NCBI GenBank assembly: GCA_945882755.1
Contig: CAMCWS010000021.1
Coordinates: forward strand, 1-25,256
Direction: 5' to 3'
Origin: Bordetella parapertussis
GTDB lineage: Bacteria; Pseudomonadota; Gammaproteobacteria; Burkholderiales; Burkholderiaceae_C
DNA: 25,256 bases
The translations under genes were made by a program, and so were the position numbers. Each line of letters starts with the position of its first letter. The first letter of the stretch is position 1. Of this stretch, positions 1 to 6,552 are shown in pieces. The notes beneath the pieces were generated by a model. The model did no database searches. It was not told where the DNA came from and worked only from the letters and a program-made list of their open reading frames with translations.

Positions 1-24
1 TTTGGTTTCGAACGGCCCGCTCAT
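1..24 (-). CDS. Start of a gene downstream of the RND adaptor, probably the RND pump (partial)
   Basis: Only the first eight codons are in the window, reading M-S-G-P-F-E-T-K. The ATG (24-22 on the minus strand) overlaps the stop of the membrane-fusion gene as ATGA, which signals translational coupling in one operon. In this family the gene after such an adaptor is usually the inner-membrane RND transporter. Its identity is inferred from context alone, because eight residues cannot establish a family. Confidence 0.5.
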
Positions 25-1106
25 GGCTTGGTGCCAACAGGCTGAAACAGCGTGACTTTTTGCCCTGGCGACAGCACATGCACACCAGCCACCACCACTT
101 GCTGACCCGCTTGCAATCCGCTGTTGACCACCGCCTCATTTCCGTCAGCCGTGGTGACTTGAATTTCTTGGGATTTCACCGTCATGGTGGCCATGTCCAA
201 TACCCAAACCATGGTCTTGCCACCCTCTTGCCTCAGTGCGCTGGTGGGCAGTTTGATTTTTGGGACGCTGGAGCCTGTGTTGGACTCCATGCTGACCGTC
301 GCAGTGCTGCCCAAAGGGGCGGTGACTGGCCCCATCAAAGCCACGCGAACACTGAAAGTGCGGGTGACGGGGTCTGCACTGGCGGCAATTTCGTACACCG
401 AAGCTTTGTGCTGTTCTTCACTGCCCCAAAACTTCACTTGCACATGTTGGCCACGCTGCAGGCTGGCCACTTTGTCTTCGGGAACCGCAAACATCACATC
501 GCGTGGACCGTCTTGCGCCAAGCGCACCACAGGCATACCAGCGCTAACCACCTGACCGGCTTCAGCATCGATGCCGGTAATCACACCCGACTTATCGGCC
601 AGTAATTTGCTGTAGGCCACTTGGTTAGTTTGTGCGGAGAGCTGCGCTTGCGCTTGATCGACCTGCGCTTGCGCCGCCTTCAGGGCACTTTCGCGGCGCT
701 CTAACTCCGCGCTGCTGATGAACTCTTTGTCGCGCAATTCTTTAAAGCGCTTGTAATCGGCAGCGGCCAAGTCACGGTTGGTGATGGCAGCGTTGACTTG
801 GGCACGGGCAGCGTCTGCGGTCAAGCGGTAGTCTTGGGCATCAATTTCAGCCAGCAATTGACCTGCCTTGACCCGCTGACCCAGTTCCACATGGCGGGTC
901 ACCAGTTTGCCACCCACCCGAAAACCCAAACGGGACTCGATTCGTGCTTTGACCTCGCCTGCGTACTCTGTGGCGTTGCCCAAGGCGGTTTCACCCACTT
1001 GGATGACCTTGACCGAGCGCACGGGCTCTTGGGTGGCAGGTGGCGGCGAACACGCCAACAAGCCCATCATGGCGGCAAGCAGGAAAAGTCGGGACAAATG
1101 CGGCAT
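21..1106 (-). CDS. RND efflux system periplasmic adaptor (membrane-fusion lipoprotein)
   Basis: A 361-residue protein of the RND/AcrA-type adaptor family. It should link an inner-membrane proton-driven pump to an outer-membrane channel. The N-terminus is a lipoprotein signal with a lipobox (L-L-A-C, lipidated Cys19), so it is probably tethered in the periplasm. A biotinyl-lipoyl half (about residues 55-90, with V-G-G-K-L and G-Q-R-V-K-A-G-Q) is followed by an Ala/Gln-rich alpha-helical hairpin (about 95-165), the second lipoyl half, and the beta-barrel and membrane-proximal domains. The stop overlaps the next start as ATGA, consistent with an adaptor-pump operon. A palindrome and a TTGACA box lie upstream. 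The substrate (drug, metal or other) cannot be read from the sequence. Confidence 0.9.
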   Translation of the reverse strand: MPHLSRLFLLAAMMGLLACSPPPATQEPVRSVKVIQVGETALGNATEYAGEVKARIESRLGFRVGGKLVTRHVELGQRVKAGQLLAEIDAQDYRLTADAARAQVNAAITNRDLAAADYKRFKELRDKEFISSAELERRESALKAAQAQVDQAQAQLSAQTNQVAYSKLLADKSGVITGIDAEAGQVVSAGMPVVRLAQDGPRDVMFAVPEDKVASLQRGQHVQVKFWGSEEQHKASVYEIAASADPVTRTFSVRVALMGPVTAPLGSTATVSMESNTGSSVPKIKLPTSALRQEGGKTMVWVLDMATMTVKSQEIQVTTADGNEAVVNSGLQAGQQVVVAGVHVLSPGQKVTLFQPVGTKP

Positions 1107-1133
1107 GACGGGGCTCTCTTCAGGAAAATATTA

Positions 1134-1153
1134 ATGACTGACCGGTTAGTAAT
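1134..1153. promoter_or_regulatory. Imperfect palindrome, probable TetR-family operator
   Basis: The core ACTGACCGGTTAGT (1137-1150) pairs with itself at 6 of 7 positions around a CCGG centre. Two further pairs follow outside one mismatch. It lies 27 bp upstream of the efflux adaptor start and about 45 bp upstream of hpnC. Size, symmetry and position before an RND adaptor gene fit a TetR-type repressor site. No regulator gene is visible in the window, so the binding protein is unknown. Confidence 0.5.
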
Positions 1154-1173
1154 CGAATTCTACAGCCTCAATG

Positions 1174-1179
1174 TGTCAA
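1174..1179 (-). promoter_or_regulatory. Candidate -35 box for the efflux operon
   Basis: The minus strand reads TTGACA here, a perfect sigma70 -35 hexamer. The position where a -10 box would fall (about 17 bp downstream) is a poor match (TCGATT), and the palindrome at 1134-1153 begins just after it. A promoter overlapped by a repressor site is plausible, but the weak -10 keeps confidence low. Confidence 0.35.
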
Positions 1180-1196
1180 GCGACAATGGAAAAACC

Positions 1197-1958
1197 ATGT
1201 CACCCGTAGACCATTACGAAAACTTTCCTGTCGCCTCTTGGCTGTGCCCCGCCCACCTGCGCCCAGCGGTGGTAGCCATCTACCACTTTGCCCGAACGGC
1301 CGACGATATGGCCGATGAAGGGGACGCGGATGCCCACAGCCGCTTGTCAAGCTTGAAAGCCCTGGAATCAGACTTGCTGGCCTGCACCACCCCTGGTCAT
1401 GTCAGCGCCCAATGGCCACAGGTTTTCACGCCCTTGGCGGCGCAAATACGCCAAAACGCCATTCCCTTGCAACCCTTGCTCGACCTGCTAGATGCATTCA
1501 CGCAAGACGTCAACTACACCCATGCCAAGCGGCGCTTCGCCTCGCGTGAAGAATTGCTGGACTACTGCCGCCGCTCGGCCAACCCCATAGGCAGGCTGTT
1601 GCTGCACTTGTATGGCGTTAACGACAAGGTTTCATTGGCGCAAAGCGATGCGATTTGTTCCGCCTTGCAGCTGATCAACTTTTGGCAAGACCTGAGCGTC
1701 GATATGCCACGAGGCAGGCATTACCTGCCAGACAACGCAACACTGTCCGAAGAAACCGCTTTTGCCCGCGCCTTGATGCGCCAAGGCAGCCCCCTGGTAC
1801 ATACACTGCCTGGGCGAGGCGGTTGGGAGTTGCGTTTAGTGGTTCAAGGGGGACTGCGCGTTTTGGACAAGCTTGAAGGTATAGACGCCTTTCAGCAACG
1901 CCCTGTGCTCAAGGGACTCGACTGGATCAGAATGGTCTGGCGAGCCCTTGGGATGTGA
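1197..1958 (+). CDS. hpnC: HpnC, hydroxysqualene synthase (squalene/phytoene synthase family)
   Basis: A 253-residue isoprenoid synthase. In the three-enzyme bacterial pathway HpnC hydrolyses presqualene diphosphate to hydroxysqualene. Two Asp-rich metal-diphosphate motifs are visible: D36-D-M-A-D40 and D165-L-S-V-D169. The opening D-H-Y-E-N-F-P-V-A-S-W is typical of HpnC rather than HpnD. The frame is open much further upstream, but ATG 1197 was chosen because it starts the family's conserved N-terminus and has a weak GGA 7-8 bp before it. hpnD follows in the same direction. The gene is divergent from the efflux operon, so both promoters share about 90 bp. Confidence 0.9.
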   Translation: MSPVDHYENFPVASWLCPAHLRPAVVAIYHFARTADDMADEGDADAHSRLSSLKALESDLLACTTPGHVSAQWPQVFTPLAAQIRQNAIPLQPLLDLLDAFTQDVNYTHAKRRFASREELLDYCRRSANPIGRLLLHLYGVNDKVSLAQSDAICSALQLINFWQDLSVDMPRGRHYLPDNATLSEETAFARALMRQGSPLVHTLPGRGGWELRLVVQGGLRVLDKLEGIDAFQQRPVLKGLDWIRMVWRALGM

Positions 1959-2007
1959 ACAACCCTAGCCTCTCATGCCGTTGAGGCTGGATGCCACAAT
2001 CGCCGCC

Positions 2008-2847
2008 ATGACGCCGCAAGACTATGTTCAAGAAAAAGCCGCCGCCTCAGGCAGCAGTTTTTATTACGCTTTTTTGTTCCTCCCGCCGCACAGGCGTGCT
2101 GCCATTACCGCTTTTTATGCGTTTTGCAGAGAGGTTGACGACGTGGTGGATGAAGTGCATGACCTAACGGTCGCCGCCCACAAACTGCATTGGTGGCAAA
2201 CCGAGGTGAACAACAGTTTTGCAGGCAACCCACAGCATCCGGTAACGAAAGCCTTGATGCCCTTGGCCGCTGACTTTGGCATCACCGCCCAACACCTGCA
2301 AGATGTGATTGCAGGTTGCCAAATGGATTTGAACCAAACCCGCTACCTTGACTTTGCCGGCCTGCAACGCTACTGCCATTTGGTGGCGGGTGTGGTGGGC
2401 GAAGTGGCAGCGCGTATTTTTGGGCAAAGCCAAGCACAAACCACCCACTATGCCCATCAATTGGGTTTGGCGTTTCAACTTACCAACATCATCCGCGACG
2501 TAGGCGAAGACGCATTGCGAGGCCGCATTTACCTGCCGGTGAACGAGTTGCAGCAGTTCAATGTCAGCGCCAAAGACATTTTGGAGCGACGCGATAGCCC
2601 CGCTTTCCAAGCCCTGATGGCTTTCCAATACGAGCGGGCCCAAGGTCTTTACACCCAAGCCTTGTCTGCATTACCCAAAGAAGATTGGCGCAGCCAAAAA
2701 CCAGGCCTGATGATGGCGAGCATTTACCGAACCTTGCTGGTGGAAATCCAAGCTTCAGGCTTTCCCGTGCTGCGCCAACGCGTGGCGCTCACGCCTTTGC
2801 GCAAGTTTTGGCTGGCTTGGAAAATGCAGGCTTTGGGGCGTTTTTGA
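2008..2847 (+). CDS. hpnD: HpnD, presqualene diphosphate synthase
   Basis: A 279-residue squalene/phytoene synthase-family enzyme. HpnD condenses two farnesyl diphosphates to presqualene diphosphate, the step before HpnC. The family pattern A-A-A-S-G-S-S-F-Y-Y-A-F-L-F-L-P is at residues 11-26. The two Asp-rich motifs are D44-D-V-V-D48 and D164-V-G-E-D168, and R-G-R-I-Y-L-P follows the second. An earlier in-frame ATG exists at 1975. The start at 2008 matches the usual M-T-P-x-x-Y opening, though neither has a convincing ribosome binding site. The stop overlaps the TTG start of hpnE. Confidence 0.92.
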   Translation: MTPQDYVQEKAAASGSSFYYAFLFLPPHRRAAITAFYAFCREVDDVVDEVHDLTVAAHKLHWWQTEVNNSFAGNPQHPVTKALMPLAADFGITAQHLQDVIAGCQMDLNQTRYLDFAGLQRYCHLVAGVVGEVAARIFGQSQAQTTHYAHQLGLAFQLTNIIRDVGEDALRGRIYLPVNELQQFNVSAKDILERRDSPAFQALMAFQYERAQGLYTQALSALPKEDWRSQKPGLMMASIYRTLLVEIQASGFPVLRQRVALTPLRKFWLAWKMQALGRF

Positions 2848-4076
2848 AGCCCGTGACCATCATCGGTGGCGGCTGGGCTGGCTTGGCAGCAGCGGTTCGC
2901 GCCACCCAAAAAGGCTTTGCGGTACGCCTGCTCGAAGCTGCGCCGCAACTTGGCGGTCGCGCCAGAAGGGTTGTTCACCAAGGCTTGGCCTTGGACAACG
3001 GCCAGCATATTTTGATCGGTGCTTACCGAGACACCTTGCAGCTTTTGCAAACGGTGGGGGTCGATACCGAAGCCACTTTGTTACGCTTGCCATTGCATTT
3101 AAAACGCGTGGATGGTCAGGGCCTGTCCCTGCCCTCCTTACCCGCACCACTGAACCTTTTGGTGGGCGTTTGCATGGCACGTGGCTGGTCATGGGCTGAC
3201 AAGTTCAGTTTGCTGCGCCAAGCCACCGGATGGCAAACCCAAGGCTTTGGATGCGATGCGCAGATGACTGCGGCGCAACTGTGCCAAGGTCTGACGCCAA
3301 AGGTCATGCAAGAACTGATAGAGCCTCTTTGCGTTTCTGCTTTGAACCTGCCAGCTGAACACGCCAGTGGCCAAATTTTTTTGACTGTGCTGAAAGACGC
3401 GCTATGGTCGGGCAAGGGCAGCAGCGATATGTTGCTGCCCAAGGTGGATTTGGGTAGCCTGATGCCAGACGCTGCCCATGCGTGGTTGACTGCACACGGA
3501 GCCATCGTGGAAAAGCACCAACGCGTCGACGATCTTGGGGCATGGCTTGACCATCCTGTGGTTCTGGCCTGCCCACCTTGGGAAGCGGCCAAGTTGACAC
3601 ATGAGCTAGCGCCTGCTTGGTCTGCTCAAGCAGCCAGTTTGGCCCATACGGCCATTGCCACCGTGTATGTGCACACTGCCAAGCAGCTGTCGTGGCGCAA
3701 GCCTATCGTGGCTTTGCACAGCCACCCCCAAGCCCCCGCGCAATTTGCGTTTGACAAGGGTAGCCTCAGTGGGGATCCTGCATGGCAAGGTGTGCTGGCC
3801 TTGGTAGTAAGTGCATGTGCTGGCGAGCGAGACACCATCACCCAACAAGTCATGGGCCAACTGCGCGACGAGCTTGACATTCACGATGCCAGCCTGTTGA
3901 CCACCGTGGTGGAAAAACGCGCCACCTTCGCTTGCACGCCTTCGCTATTGCGTCCCCCCATGCAGGTGTGCACGGGTATCTGGGCTTGTGGTGATTACGT
4001 GGCAGGGCCCTACCCGGCCACGTTGGAAGCTGCGGTACGCAGTGGCTTCGCCGCGGCTGACGCCTTGCCGCAATAG
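2844..4076 (+). CDS. hpnE: HpnE, hydroxysqualene dehydroxylase (FAD-dependent)
   Basis: About 410 residues of the amine oxidase/phytoene desaturase-like flavoprotein family. HpnE reductively removes the hydroxyl from hydroxysqualene to give squalene. The N-terminus carries an FAD dinucleotide-binding motif (V-T-I-I-G-G-G-W-A-G-L-A) and a downstream G-G-R-A. The C-terminus has the flavin motif A-C-G-D-Y-V-A-G-P-Y-P-A-T-L-E-A-A. The frame is open back into hpnD, but homology begins at K-P-V-T-I-I-G. The best start is therefore TTG at 2844, overlapping the hpnD TGA by four bases (TTGA) with GGGG 5 bp upstream. GTG at 2853 is an alternative. Coupled translation with hpnD is likely. Confidence 0.88.
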   Translation: MKPVTIIGGGWAGLAAAVRATQKGFAVRLLEAAPQLGGRARRVVHQGLALDNGQHILIGAYRDTLQLLQTVGVDTEATLLRLPLHLKRVDGQGLSLPSLPAPLNLLVGVCMARGWSWADKFSLLRQATGWQTQGFGCDAQMTAAQLCQGLTPKVMQELIEPLCVSALNLPAEHASGQIFLTVLKDALWSGKGSSDMLLPKVDLGSLMPDAAHAWLTAHGAIVEKHQRVDDLGAWLDHPVVLACPPWEAAKLTHELAPAWSAQAASLAHTAIATVYVHTAKQLSWRKPIVALHSHPQAPAQFAFDKGSLSGDPAWQGVLALVVSACAGERDTITQQVMGQLRDELDIHDASLLTTVVEKRATFACTPSLLRPPMQVCTGIWACGDYVAGPYPATLEAAVRSGFAAADALPQ

Positions 4077-4090
4077 GTGAAAATACCCCC

Positions 4091-5185
4091 ATGTCTATAG
4101 AACCCCGTTTTAGCCTAGAGCCTGCTTACACCCATGGGCAAGCCTCCCGTACCGCCATCGTCTACTGCAACCTCGGCACCCCTGACGCACCCACCGCTGC
4201 TGCCCTGCGCCGTTATTTGGCTGAGTTTTTAAGCGACCCCAGGGTGGTGGAAATCCCCCGCTTTTTGTGGCTGCTCATTTTGCACGGCATCATCTTGCGG
4301 GTGCGCCCAGCCAAGTCCGCGCAAAAATACGCCAGCATCTGGACCGAGGAAGGCTCGCCCTTGAAAGTGTGGTCGCAACGCCAAGCTGATGCCTTGCATC
4401 AAAAGTGGAGCAACCGTGGGGTTCAGGTCCGCTTGATGATGCGCTACGGCTCCCCAGCTGTTGCAAAGGTGCTGGATGAACTCAAACACGAAGGCGTAGA
4501 CCGCGTGCTGGTCATTCCCGCCTACCCACAGTATTCGGCCACCACCACAGCGAGCGTGTTCGATGCGGTTTACACATGGGCCTTGCGCACTCGCCGCGTA
4601 CCTGAGTTGCGCTTTGTCAACAACTACCACGCCCACCCTGGCTATATCGCTGCACTGGCTGACGTCATTCAACGCCACTGGCAGGCTAACGGTCGCAACG
4701 AACTGCTGGTGATGAGCTTTCACGGCGTGCCTGCCCGAACCTTGAAATTGGGCGACTCCTACCACTGCGAATGCCATAAAACCGCACGTTTGTTAGCACA
4801 AGCTTTGGGTTTATCCAAAGATCAATATAGGGTTTGCTTTCAATCTCGGTTTGGCAAAGCCAAATGGCTAGAGCCCTACACCGAACCCACGGTGCGGGAG
4901 TTGGCTCGGGCTGGATTGAAGTCGATGGACATTGTCTGCCCTGGCTTTGTCAGCGACTGCTTGGAAACCTTGGAAGAAATTGCCATGGAGGTTAAAGAGG
5001 CTTTTCTTGAAGAGGGTGGAGAAGCTTATAGCTATATCCCTTGCCTGAATGACAGCCCCTTATGGATTCAAGCCTTGGAAGATTTAGCCACTTCGCATTT
5101 GGCCGGATGGCCACTGCAAGCTGCACCAGCCCACGAGGCCCAAGCCTCCCGCGAGGCGGCCCTTGCCATGGGCGCAGAGAATTAA
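4091..5185 (+). CDS. hemH: Ferrochelatase
   Basis: A 364-residue ferrochelatase that inserts Fe2+ into protoporphyrin IX, the last step of protoheme synthesis, at the inner-membrane surface. The sequence shows the N-terminal N-L-G-T-P-D-A-P, the metal-binding S-F-H-G-V-P (His211) and the conserved C-L-E-T-L-E-E-I segment (Glu292) near the C-terminus. The ATG is preceded by TAGGTGA, a ribosome binding site that includes the hpnE stop. This places hemH close behind hpnCDE, possibly in the same transcript. The last 25 or so residues are an Ala-rich tail. The gene ends tail to tail with the RodZ-like gene, the two stops sharing TTAA. Confidence 0.96.
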   Translation: MSIEPRFSLEPAYTHGQASRTAIVYCNLGTPDAPTAAALRRYLAEFLSDPRVVEIPRFLWLLILHGIILRVRPAKSAQKYASIWTEEGSPLKVWSQRQADALHQKWSNRGVQVRLMMRYGSPAVAKVLDELKHEGVDRVLVIPAYPQYSATTTASVFDAVYTWALRTRRVPELRFVNNYHAHPGYIAALADVIQRHWQANGRNELLVMSFHGVPARTLKLGDSYHCECHKTARLLAQALGLSKDQYRVCFQSRFGKAKWLEPYTEPTVRELARAGLKSMDIVCPGFVSDCLETLEEIAMEVKEAFLEEGGEAYSYIPCLNDSPLWIQALEDLATSHLAGWPLQAAPAHEAQASREAALAMGAEN

Positions 5186-6045
5186 CGCTCTGAGGGGGTT
5201 TTAGCTGGCGTCACCGCAGGGTCAGTCGCACTGCTTGCAGTCGCGCTGCTTGCAGGTGTATTGGCAGGGCTTAACTCTGACGCAACCGCGGGTTTGACGT
5301 CCGCTTGGCTAGAGGCAACCCCAGCCGCCGATCCAAGCCCAGTTTCAGGCACCACAGACTCCTGAGTAGCAGGTGCCACCGGTGGTGTCATGCTTTGCCC
5401 GGTAGAAGCCTCTGACGGGGAAGGGGTTGGCTCGACAGGCTTGGGCCGCATCAAGGCAGCCACAGCGATTGCCACCAAAAACAAAACCAAGATCTTCAGA
5501 AAATAATTCCCTGAGGGTGCTGTTTCTTCTTTCGCTGAGGCTGACGCGGCCGGAGCTGAGTTCGCTGCAGCCGCTTGTTCTGGCTCTTTGGGCTGGTTAG
5601 CGGTTTCTGAAGGCGTTGAAGGCGTCGTCCAGTCGATCTCAGGCGGTTGTGCCAATACATGCAGCGCTTCGCTTCGCATCAGGTGCACACCTGATGACTC
5701 GGCTTGGTTTAAGACAGGCGTGGGCAGCGAGGTATCAACCGAATTGACTAAGCTGATTGGGGCTGTTTGCGCTGAAAACAAAAGCGACTCTTCCTCGACC
5801 GGGGGGGGTGCTGAAGGTACTTGGCCAAACAATTGTGCTTCACTCAGCTGCAAAAGGCCGGCGATTTTTCTAGCCGCAGTGAGTTTGACACTCTCGCTGT
5901 AAAAAGAGCTTAAGCCACCTTCTTCAATTTGACGCACCTGTTTGACAGATAAACAGGCTCTGGCAGCGAGATCGTTGATTGCCCAACCTTGGGCTTCGCG
6001 GGACAAACGTACCGCACTTCCATCTATTTGAGAAACATCCGACAT
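5182..6045 (-). CDS. RodZ-like protein: cytoplasmic HTH domain, one membrane segment, low-complexity tail
   Basis: A 287-residue bitopic protein. Residues 9-75 resemble the Cro/C1-type helix-turn-helix of RodZ (L-A-A-R-A-C-L-S-V-K-Q-V-R-Q-I-E-E-G). A Pro/Ser/Ala-rich cytoplasmic linker (about 76-178) leads to one hydrophobic segment (181-199) and an 88-residue Ala/Pro/Ser/Thr-rich periplasmic tail. I see no RodZ C-terminal beta-domain (DUF4115). RodZ normally anchors MreB filaments to the membrane. Here the gene is last in a cluster with two bactofilins and an M23 peptidase, 30 bp behind the second bactofilin, so a role in anchoring or scaffolding that module is my inference. An AAGG is suitably placed before the start. 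A C8 tract and a 15-bp tandem repeat lie inside the gene. Confidence 0.75.
   Translation of the reverse strand: MSDVSQIDGSAVRLSREAQGWAINDLAARACLSVKQVRQIEEGGLSSFYSESVKLTAARKIAGLLQLSEAQLFGQVPSAPPPVEEESLLFSAQTAPISLVNSVDTSLPTPVLNQAESSGVHLMRSEALHVLAQPPEIDWTTPSTPSETANQPKEPEQAAAANSAPAASASAKEETAPSGNYFLKILVLFLVAIAVAALMRPKPVEPTPSPSEASTGQSMTPPVAPATQESVVPETGLGSAAGVASSQADVKPAVASELSPANTPASSATASSATDPAVTPAKTPSER
5224..5253. repeat. 15-bp direct repeat, two copies, in the RodZ-like gene
   Basis: AGTCGCACTGCTTGC (5224-5238) is followed at once by AGTCGCGCTGCTTGC (5239-5253), differing at one base. On the coding strand it gives a duplicated A-S-S-A-T pentapeptide in the periplasmic tail, so copy-number change would stay in frame. 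Confidence 0.85.
5801..5808. repeat. G8 homopolymer (C8 in the coding strand) in the RodZ-like gene
   Basis: Eight consecutive G on the plus strand encode prolines in the linker of the RodZ-like protein, before the membrane segment. A one-base slip would frameshift the protein ahead of its membrane anchor. Confidence 0.9.
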
Positions 6046-6075
6046 TCCAAGCCTTAAGCGGGTCAGCTAAAGGGT

Positions 6076-6552
6076 TTACTTTACCAGCAGCAACTCGCCT
6101 TTGATAGAGGCACCTTTTTGTACTGACAAAGTTTGGTAGACCACATGGCCGTCTACGGAGGCAGAAGAAGTCACGATCAACTCGCTACAAGTGGCTGTGC
6201 CTGAAAACTTACCCTTGATATGAAGGCTCGAGCACGTCACCACGCCCTCAACTTGGCCGCGTGAGCCAATGGTGAGTTCATCGACTTGGACTTGGCCGTT
6301 GAGAGAACCCTCAACATGGATGGCACCTTTAGCGGAAATTTCGCCACGAAAGGAGAACCCTTCACTCAAAATAGAGGGCTTAGAAGCGTTAGAAGAAATG
6401 ATGTCCATCATGTTATTTCTCGGAGGTTGGGCTTGCGCAAGCGAATCAATGGAATCTTGTAACTGTACAGGAGCGACAGGCGCGGGAGCAACTGGGGGGC
6501 TCTGAACAGCAGCGGGGGGGCTAGGGTTGTTTGTTTTGGATTTGCTGAACAT
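6076..6552 (-). CDS. Bactofilin (second of the cluster)
   Basis: A 158-residue bactofilin, a family that self-assembles into nucleotide-free filaments along the membrane. Residues about 58-158 form the right-handed beta-helix domain, with the repeating pattern G-E-I-S-A-K-G-A-I-H-V-E-G-S-L-N-G-Q-V. The first 55 residues are a Pro/Ala/Gln-rich arm. It begins M-F-S-K-S-K-T-N, like the short N-terminal membrane-targeting peptide reported for Caulobacter BacA as I recall it. The start lies 32 bp inside the M23 peptidase gene and no good ribosome binding site is visible, so translation is probably coupled. The RodZ-like gene follows 30 bp after its stop. Confidence 0.93.
   Translation of the reverse strand: MFSKSKTNNPSPPAAVQSPPVAPAPVAPVQLQDSIDSLAQAQPPRNNMMDIISSNASKPSILSEGFSFRGEISAKGAIHVEGSLNGQVQVDELTIGSRGQVEGVVTCSSLHIKGKFSGTATCSELIVTSSASVDGHVVYQTLSVQKGASIKGELLLVK
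6514..6520. repeat. G7 homopolymer (C7 coding) in the bactofilin arm
   Basis: Seven G on the plus strand encode prolines in the N-terminal arm of the second bactofilin, immediately past the stop codon of the M23 gene. A G6 run lies close by at 6494-6499. Confidence 0.9.

Noticed and set aside
798..1196. N-terminal extension of HpnC into the efflux adaptor gene region
   Set aside because: The frame is open by chance opposite the adaptor gene. HpnC homology begins at 1197, and the extension would cover the palindrome and promoter.
2685..2843. N-terminal extension of HpnE inside hpnD
   Set aside because: The FAD-binding motif normally sits within the first few residues. The extra 53 residues overlap hpnD in another frame and show no conservation.
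4229..4777. A 182-codon minus-strand frame opposite hemH
   Set aside because: It is antisense to highly conserved ferrochelatase sequence, with no motif or independent start signal.
5175..5192. Hairpin CAGAG/CTCTG at the convergent ends of hemH and the RodZ-like gene as a terminator
   Set aside because: A 5-bp stem with an 8-nt loop and no clean T-run is too weak to call.
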